Source: Rhodoferax sp. UBA6134 | Lineage (GTDB): Bacteria > Pseudomonadota > Gammaproteobacteria > Burkholderiales > Burkholderiaceae_C | Direction: 5' to 3' | Assembly: GCA_002422455.1 (NCBI GenBank) | Contig: DIVK01000066.1 | Coordinates: 1,399 to 7,478, forward strand | DNA: 6,080 bases | Shown here: positions 1 to 4,298 of the stretch, piece by piece | Layout: each line of letters begins with the position of its first letter | Numbering within the stretch: position 1 is the stretch's first letter | Notes under the pieces: model-generated | Databases searched by the model: none | Told to the model about the DNA's origin: nothing | What the model saw: only the letters and a program-made list of their open reading frames with translations | Program-made: the position numbers and the translations under genes

Positions 1-1
1 G

Positions 2-382
2 CTGGCGGGCGTGCCCGCGCAGGGCAGGACGGCCGCGCAGGTGGAGCAGGCCCTGCGGGAGCAGGTGGCGCGCATCGCCCGTGACGGCGTGGCCGAGGCC
101 GAACTCAACCGTGTCAAGACCCAGTGGGTGGCTGGCGAGGTGTACAAGCTCGATTCGCTGTTCAACCAGGCCCGTGAACTGGGCAGTCATTGGGTGCAGG
201 GGCTGCCGCCGGATGCGGACGTGCGTCTGCTGGCCCGCCTGCGCACCGTGACACCCGAACAGGTCAAGGCGGTGGCGGCCCGGTATTTTGGTGACGATCA
301 ACTCACCGTGGCGGAGCTGCTGCCGCAGCCCCTGGACAAAACCCGCAAGCCGCGCCCGCCGCCAGCGGGCAACCGGCACTGA
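2..382 (+). CDS. M16 family peptidase (insulinase/pitrilysin-like), C-terminal end only
   Basis: The reading frame is open from the window edge, so this is the last 126 residues of a longer protein; the GTG at 11 is internal and not a start. The visible part has the end of an M16 C-terminal domain: a helical stretch (VEQALREQVARIARDGV), the family-typical 'AELNRVKTQWVAGEVYKLDS' region, the 'TVTPEQVKAVAARYF' helix common near the end of M16 domains, then a closing beta strand and a basic, proline-rich tail (KTRKPRPPP). The HxxEH zinc site, if present, lies before the window. A second M16 gene starts 10 bases after this stop. In such tandem pairs the first protein usually carries the zinc site and the second does not, so this one is probably the catalytic partner; that is inference. 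A periplasmic location is inferred from the signal peptide of the partner. Confidence 0.85.
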   Translation: MAGVPAQGRTAAQVEQALREQVARIARDGVAEAELNRVKTQWVAGEVYKLDSLFNQARELGSHWVQGLPPDADVRLLARLRTVTPEQVKAVAARYFGDDQLTVAELLPQPLDKTRKPRPPPAGNRH

Positions 383-392
383 AAGCTGTTTG

Positions 393-473
393 ATGAAAAC
401 GATTAAAAAAATAGTTTCCCGTTTGCTGCTGACGGGGGCTATCGGTCTTTTCTATACAAATTCTGCGCAGGCG
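393..473 (+). other. Sec signal peptide coding segment of the M16 protein
   Basis: Codons 1-27 encode a basic n-region with lysines at 2, 5 and 6 and arginine at 10, a hydrophobic core at 11-20, and a polar c-region ending in Ala-Gln-Ala, which fits the AxA rule for signal peptidase I. There is no lipobox cysteine, so the mature protein should be soluble in the periplasm and start at Gly28. The DNA here is visibly richer in A and T than the rest of the gene. Confidence 0.8.
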
Positions 474-1760
474 GGCATTCCCATCGAGCACTGGACGCAG
501 GCGTCCGGGGTCCAGGTCTATCTGGTGCAGAGCCACAGCCTCCCGATGGTGGACGTGCAGCTTGACTTCGATGCCGGCGGCCGCCGCGATCCGGCCGGGC
601 AGGCCGGCCTGGCCAGTGTGACCGCCGGCATGACGGCCAAGGGCGTGTCGCCCGGCGCGGGTGGCGCGGAGCCGGCACTGGATGAAAACGGTCTGGGTGA
701 AGCCTGGGCCGATCTGGGCGCCTCGTTCGACGCGGCGGCCAGCAATGACCGCATGAGCTTTTCGCTGCGCTCGCTGACCTACCCGGACTTGTTGCTCAAG
801 GCCACGCAACTGGCCGCACGGCAACTGGGCGAGCCGGCGTTTGCGCACGCGATCTGGCTGCGTGAGCGCGAACGCCTGAAGGCCGCGGTGCGGGAGGCCA
901 ACACCCGCCCCGCTACCGTGGCCAACCGGGCATTTTCTTCAGCGGTTTACGGCCAGCATCCCTATGGCTTTGAGATGACACAAGAGAGCCTGGATCGCAT
1001 CGGTGTGGTCGACATGCAGGCGTTGTACCGCCGCCTGATTTTGCCGTGCCGCGCCCGGGTGACGCTGGTGGGCGCCGTCGACCGGGTGCAAGCCGACGCC
1101 CTGGTGGCGCAATTGTTTTCGCGTCTGCTTCCCGCGGCATCCGCCGCCTGTGCGGCACTGCCGACCGTGCCGGAGGTGGCGCCACTGGACAAGGCCGGCG
1201 AGCAGCAGCTTGCGTTCGATTCGGCGCAGGCGCACGTGTTGATCGGCCAGCCCGGTTTCAAGCGCGATGATCCGGATTACTTCGCCCTCACGGTGGGCAA
1301 CTACATTCTGGGCGGCGGCGGCTTCGTGTCGCGCCTGATGACCGAGGTGCGTGAAAAACGCGGCCTGAGCTACAGCGTATACAGCGCCTTCGCTCCCGGC
1401 TTGCATGCCGGCGCGTTTACCGTGGGGTTGCAAACCCGGCCCGATCAGGCCATGCAGGCGGTGCAGGTCGCGCGTGCCGTCGTGGCGCAGTTTGTGGGCA
1501 GCGGCCCGACCGCGGCAGAACTGAAAGCCGCCAAGGACAACCTGATCGGCGGCTTTGCCCTGCGCATTGACAGCAACCGCAAGCTGCTCGACAACGTGGC
1601 CAACATTGCCTGGAACAACCTGCCGCTGGACTATCTGGATACATGGACGCAACGGGTGGAGCAGCTCAGCGCCCAGGATATTCAGGCAGCCTTTGCGCGC
1701 AAGCTGCAGCCGGCAAAGATGGTGACGGTGGTGCTGGGCGCGGTGGAGACCGCCAGGTGA
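393..1760 (+). CDS. Secreted M16 family protein lacking the zinc-binding motif (probable non-catalytic partner)
   Basis: A 455-residue protein. The ATG at 393 is chosen because it opens a textbook signal peptide (basic MKTIKK, hydrophobic LLLTGAIGLF, cleavage after AQA at residue 27); the open frame extends further upstream only from a TTG that overlaps the preceding gene. Mature residues from about 30 form an M16 N-terminal domain (VYLVQSHSLPMVDVQLDFDAGG). Where catalytic members have HxxEH, this protein reads GLASVTAGMTAKG (72-84), with no His or Glu ligands, so it should not bind zinc. The second domain keeps the conserved glycine-rich motif GGGGFVSRL (307-315) and RGLSYS (323-328), which supplies the Arg/Tyr pair that contacts substrate in heterodimeric M16B enzymes. 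The gene is 10 bases behind another M16 gene, and the two products likely assemble into one periplasmic protease. The substrate is unknown. No strong ribosome binding site precedes the start, so translational coupling with the upstream gene is possible. Confidence 0.9.
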   Translation: MKTIKKIVSRLLLTGAIGLFYTNSAQAGIPIEHWTQASGVQVYLVQSHSLPMVDVQLDFDAGGRRDPAGQAGLASVTAGMTAKGVSPGAGGAEPALDENGLGEAWADLGASFDAAASNDRMSFSLRSLTYPDLLLKATQLAARQLGEPAFAHAIWLRERERLKAAVREANTRPATVANRAFSSAVYGQHPYGFEMTQESLDRIGVVDMQALYRRLILPCRARVTLVGAVDRVQADALVAQLFSRLLPAASAACAALPTVPEVAPLDKAGEQQLAFDSAQAHVLIGQPGFKRDDPDYFALTVGNYILGGGGFVSRLMTEVREKRGLSYSVYSAFAPGLHAGAFTVGLQTRPDQAMQAVQVARAVVAQFVGSGPTAAELKAAKDNLIGGFALRIDSNRKLLDNVANIAWNNLPLDYLDTWTQRVEQLSAQDIQAAFARKLQPAKMVTVVLGAVETAR

Positions 1761-1800
1761 CCGTGCGCGACAAGCCTTCCTCCTTCCCCTTCGTTAAGCT

Positions 1801-2421
1801 ATGACGATGAAGCAAAAAAAATCCGAACTCCCCCGCAAGCCGCGCGCCCCTCGACATGCCCTGCCGCAATCGCATGAGGTGCGCATCATCGGCGGCCAGT
1901 GGAAGCGCACCAAGCTTGCCGTGGCTGACAAACCTGGCCTGCGCCCGACGCCGGACCGGGTGCGCGAGACCCTGTTCAACTGGCTGGGCCAGGACCTGAC
2001 GGGCTGGCGCTGCATCGATGCCTTTGCCGGCACCGGCGCGTTGGGCTTTGAGGCCGCGTCGCGCGGCGCCAAAGAGGTGACGCTGGTCGAGCAGGACAGC
2101 GCCCTGGTGGTGCAGCTCAAGCGCGTCCAGACGCAACTGCAGGCCAGCGCCACGCACATCGTGCGCGGGGACGGCGTGGTGGCGCTCAAGCAGCTTGACC
2201 CGGCCAGCATGGATGCCATTTTTCTGGACCCGCCCTTTGACTCCGGGTTGTTTGAAGCGGCGCTGCAGGCCGCCGGCCGTGCCGTGACACCGGATGGCTT
2301 TGTGTACCTGGAGGCCCCGGTTCTGTGGAGCGATGAGCGCTTGGCAGGTGCCGGACTGCGGGTGCATCGGCACCTGAAGGCCGGTGCCGTGCATGCCCAC
2401 CTGTTCAAGCAGGCTGGCTAG
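1801..2421 (+). CDS. rsmD: 16S rRNA (guanine(966)-N(2))-methyltransferase RsmD
   Basis: A cytoplasmic S-adenosylmethionine-dependent enzyme that methylates N2 of G966 in 16S rRNA during 30S subunit assembly. The 206-residue product is close to the length of E. coli RsmD. Family landmarks appear in order: RIIGGQWKRTKL (28-39), RPTPDRVRETLFNWL (48-62), the SAM-binding motif I DAFAGTGALGFEAASRGA (73-90), the acidic strand end LVEQD (95-99), and the catalytic DPPF (143-146) that marks N-methyltransferases acting on exocyclic amines. The first 25 residues are basic and variable, as is usual here. An in-frame TAA at 1795-1797 rules out an earlier start; ATG 1801 and ATG 1807 are the only sensible choices, and neither has a recognisable Shine-Dalgarno sequence. 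The gene follows the M16 pair by 40 bases and precedes coaD by 93, a neighbourhood common in betaproteobacteria. Confidence 0.95.
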   Translation: MTMKQKKSELPRKPRAPRHALPQSHEVRIIGGQWKRTKLAVADKPGLRPTPDRVRETLFNWLGQDLTGWRCIDAFAGTGALGFEAASRGAKEVTLVEQDSALVVQLKRVQTQLQASATHIVRGDGVVALKQLDPASMDAIFLDPPFDSGLFEAALQAAGRAVTPDGFVYLEAPVLWSDERLAGAGLRVHRHLKAGAVHAHLFKQAG

Positions 2422-2514
2422 TCGTGCGCGCGGCACTGCATAATGCGGCGCAGGCGAGACCCCAGAGCAGAGAAGTCCTCAAGCTTCCCCTTTAACCGAC
2501 AGACAGGTACACCC

Positions 2515-3015
2515 ATGGCCTTCAATGTGATTGCTGTTTACCCCGGCACCTTTGACCCGATGACCCTTGGCCACGAAGACGTGGTGCGCCGGGCGACGCA
2601 GCTGTTTGACCGCGTCATCGTGGGCGTCGCTGCCGGGCACCATAAAAAAGCGCTGTTTTCTCTGGAAGAGCGTATCGATATGGCGCGTGAGGCGGTCAAG
2701 CTGTATCCGCAGGTCGAGGTTGAAAGCTTTTCAGGCCTGCTGCGTGATTTTGTGGTGGCGCGCGGCGCCAAGGCGATGGTGCGCGGCCTGCGCGCCGTGA
2801 CCGACTTTGACTACGAGTTTCAGCTCGCGGGCATGAATCGCAGCCTGATGCCCAACGTGGAAACAGTGTTCCTCACGCCCAGCGACAAGTACCAGTTCAT
2901 CTCCAGCACCTTTGTGCGTGAAATCGCCTTGTTGGGGGGAGATGTGGACAAATTTGTATCGCCCGCGGTGAACCAGCGTCTGATGGAGAAAGTGCAGGGG
3001 CTGGCGCGGGCTTAG
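2515..3015 (+). CDS. coaD: Phosphopantetheine adenylyltransferase CoaD
   Basis: The cytoplasmic fourth step of coenzyme A synthesis: 4'-phosphopantetheine plus ATP gives dephospho-CoA and pyrophosphate. The 166-residue protein matches the usual size of about 160. It has the nucleotidyltransferase start YPGTFDPMTLGH (9-20), whose TLGH is the T/HxGH ATP-binding signature with His20 stabilising the transition state. It also has KKALFSLEER (44-53), RGLRAVTDFDYE (90-101) and the C-terminal ISSTFVRE (129-136), the second nucleotide-binding motif. ATG 2515 is preferred over the longer frame (from TTG/ATG-like codons near 2443) because family members begin a few residues before the YPGTFDP strand, and a weak CAGG lies 7 bases upstream. 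The 93-base gap after rsmD holds a CATAAT that could be a -10 box, but no convincing -35. Convergent with the acyl-CoA dehydrogenase gene: stops are 22 bases apart. Confidence 0.96.
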   Translation: MAFNVIAVYPGTFDPMTLGHEDVVRRATQLFDRVIVGVAAGHHKKALFSLEERIDMAREAVKLYPQVEVESFSGLLRDFVVARGAKAMVRGLRAVTDFDYEFQLAGMNRSLMPNVETVFLTPSDKYQFISSTFVREIALLGGDVDKFVSPAVNQRLMEKVQGLARA

Positions 3016-3037
3016 GAGGTTGTCGGGTAAGACTCGA

Positions 3038-4192
3038 TCAAATGTGCGCCCCCGACGCCAGCAGGCGCCCGATGATGATGCGCTGCACTTCCGAGGTGCC
3101 TTCCACAATCTGCATGATTTTGCTGGCGCGAAAAATACCCGCGACCGGGTAATCTTCCATCAGCCCATTGCCGCCCAAAATCTGCACGGCATCGCTGGCG
3201 CATTGCTCCAGCATTTCCGAAGCATACAGTTTGGCGCTGGCGGCCTCGAAGGTATGCGGCCGGCCCTGATCCTTGAGCCAGGCGGCCTTCAGGTAGAGGG
3301 TGCGGGCCATCTCAATCTTGACCGCCATGTCGCTGAGCTTGAACTGCGTGGCCTGGAACTCGTAAATCGGTTTTCCAAACTGGATGCGCTCGCGGGCATA
3401 GGCCAGGGCGTGCTCCAGGCAGGCCTGGGCCGCGCCCACACAGGCTGCTGCAATGCTGATACGCCCGGTTTCCAGCACGCTGAGGTGCTGCGCAAAGCCG
3501 CGCTTGGGGTCGCCCAGCATGCTGTCTTTGGGGATGCGGCAATTATCAAAAACAAGTTCGTTGGTGGCACCCGAAGCGAAGGCGATCTTGTGATAGCTGC
3601 GGCCCACGATAAAGCCGGGCGAATTCTTCGGCGCAATAAAGGTGACGATCTGGTCCTGGCCATCAATCTCGGCCCGCGCGGCCACCAGCACCAGCGGGCA
3701 GTTCTTGAGGCCAACATTGGTGATGAACTGCTTGGTGCCATTGAGCACCCATTCGTCACCCTCCAGCACGGCGCGGGTTTTCAGGGCGGCGGCATCCGAG
3801 CCACAATGCGGTTCGGTCAATGCAAACGAACCTATGGTTTTGCCGGCGCACAAATCCGGCAACCACTCTCGCTTTTGCGCTTCGGTGCCAAAGCGGTCGA
3901 TTTCCTGAGCCACCACGCTCGTGGTGACGTCAATCAGGGCGCCCAGCGCAATATCCGCCTTTGATACTTCTTCAATGACGAGGTGCAGGGACACCCAGTC
4001 GCCGCCACCGCCACCGTATTCCGGATCAAAGGGGACGCCCATAAACCCCATCGCACCCATTTTGCTCAGGATGTCGTAAGGCACTTCCGTAGTGGTCGAG
4101 AGTTTGTAGAAGTGGGGGGTAATCACTTCCTTGGCGAAGCGGCGAGCCGTGTCGCGGATGATGCGTTGTTCTTCGCTGAGATCAAAGTTCAC
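3038..4192 (-). CDS. Acyl-CoA dehydrogenase family protein
   Basis: An FAD flavoenzyme that forms a trans-2,3 double bond in an acyl-CoA and passes electrons to electron-transfer flavoprotein; cytoplasmic, usually a tetramer. The 384-residue length is typical. Domain order: N-terminal helices (1-120) opening with FDLSEEQRIIRDTARRFA; the middle beta domain with the flavin/substrate signature FALTEPHCGSDAAA (123-136) and FITN (157-160); the C-terminal helical domain with RERIQFGKPI (267-276), QILGGNGL (337-344) and VEGTSEVQR (363-371). Glu364 of VEGT is at the position of the catalytic base of short- and medium-chain enzymes; the alternative position used by isovaleryl-CoA dehydrogenase is Gly243 here. 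Two places depart from the usual signatures: Cys130 before GSD, and AGIFRASKI where RDAKI is common. The true acyl substrate cannot be told. The start is GTG at 4192, backed by a well-placed ribosome binding site. No clear terminator follows. Confidence 0.95.
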   Translation of the reverse strand: MNFDLSEEQRIIRDTARRFAKEVITPHFYKLSTTTEVPYDILSKMGAMGFMGVPFDPEYGGGGGDWVSLHLVIEEVSKADIALGALIDVTTSVVAQEIDRFGTEAQKREWLPDLCAGKTIGSFALTEPHCGSDAAALKTRAVLEGDEWVLNGTKQFITNVGLKNCPLVLVAARAEIDGQDQIVTFIAPKNSPGFIVGRSYHKIAFASGATNELVFDNCRIPKDSMLGDPKRGFAQHLSVLETGRISIAAACVGAAQACLEHALAYARERIQFGKPIYEFQATQFKLSDMAVKIEMARTLYLKAAWLKDQGRPHTFEAASAKLYASEMLEQCASDAVQILGGNGLMEDYPVAGIFRASKIMQIVEGTSEVQRIIIGRLLASGAHI

Positions 4193-4199
4193 GGGACCT

Positions 4200-4204
4200 T
4201 CCTT
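4200..4204 (-). promoter_or_regulatory. Ribosome binding site of the acyl-CoA dehydrogenase gene
   Basis: Read on the minus strand, an A-rich run leads into AAGGA, which ends 7 bases before the GTG start at 4192; a second overlapping AAGG follows. This spacing is ideal, and it fixes GTG as the start although no ATG is available. The encoded MNFDLSEEQ is the usual beginning for this family, which agrees. Confidence 0.75.
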
Positions 4205-4224
4205 TTTTTCTGCTTGGGCTGGAT

Positions 4225-4286
4225 GAAATATTTCTGTCGAAAGCGCGCCCTGGCACCCGGGGCGCGCTTTCGTGTTTCGATATTTC
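4225..4286 (-). terminator. Nested inverted repeat, probable intrinsic terminator after the quinohemoprotein gene
   Basis: A perfect 13-base-pair GC-rich stem pairs 4238-4250 (CGAAAGCGCGCCC) with 4260-4272, around a 9-base loop. Outside it, after internal loops of 6 and 7 bases, GAAATAT (4225-4231) pairs perfectly with ATATTTC (4280-4286). The hairpin begins 12 bases beyond the quinohemoprotein stop codon and ends before the acyl-CoA dehydrogenase ribosome binding site, so it sits where a terminator would separate the two minus-strand genes. The following U tract is weak in both directions (GCGCTTTCG, then AT-rich sequence), and it is slightly better on the plus strand. It could therefore be bidirectional, or act as an mRNA 3'-end stabiliser or attenuator. 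Confidence 0.65.
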
Positions 4287-4298
4287 CGGTCTGCGGTA

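Noticed and set aside
939..1652. 237-residue open frame on the minus strand across the M16 gene
   Set aside because: It is the antisense shadow of a confident M16 coding region, rich in His, Arg and Gln, with no family resemblance.
1775..1785. AAGGAGG on the minus strand in front of rsmD as a ribosome binding site for a hidden minus-strand gene
   Set aside because: No ATG, GTG or TTG at suitable spacing opens a meaningful frame on that strand.
343..1846. The 14-base sequence CCCGCAAGCCGCGC occurring near 343 and near 1833
   Set aside because: Both copies encode short basic, proline-rich stretches in unrelated proteins with the same preferred codons, so chance is the simpler explanation than a mobile or regulatory repeat.
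1666..2436. 256-residue open frame on the minus strand across rsmD
   Set aside because: It is antisense to rsmD and the end of the M16 gene, without any recognisable motif; long antisense frames are expected at this base composition.
2439..2444. CATAAT resembling a -10 promoter box for coaD
   Set aside because: It matches five of six consensus bases, but no -35-like hexamer lies at 16-18 bases upstream. It remains a possible weak promoter, not strong enough to list as a feature.
3022..3056. GTCGGG and CCCGAC arms as a terminator between coaD and the acyl-CoA dehydrogenase
   Set aside because: The stem is only 6 base pairs with a 23-base loop, it has no U tract, and one arm is inside the acyl-CoA dehydrogenase coding end.
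3020..3964. 314-residue open frame on the plus strand, opposite the acyl-CoA dehydrogenase
   Set aside because: It lies wholly antisense to a clear conserved gene, starts at a TTG with no usable spacing to the AGGAGG, and its composition is that of a GC-rich shadow frame. No family motif is visible.
4193..4237. Promoter for the acyl-CoA dehydrogenase between the hairpin and the start codon (TCGACA-like -35)
   Set aside because: A TCGACA is present on the minus strand at the edge of the stem, but no -10-like hexamer sits 16-18 bases after it.
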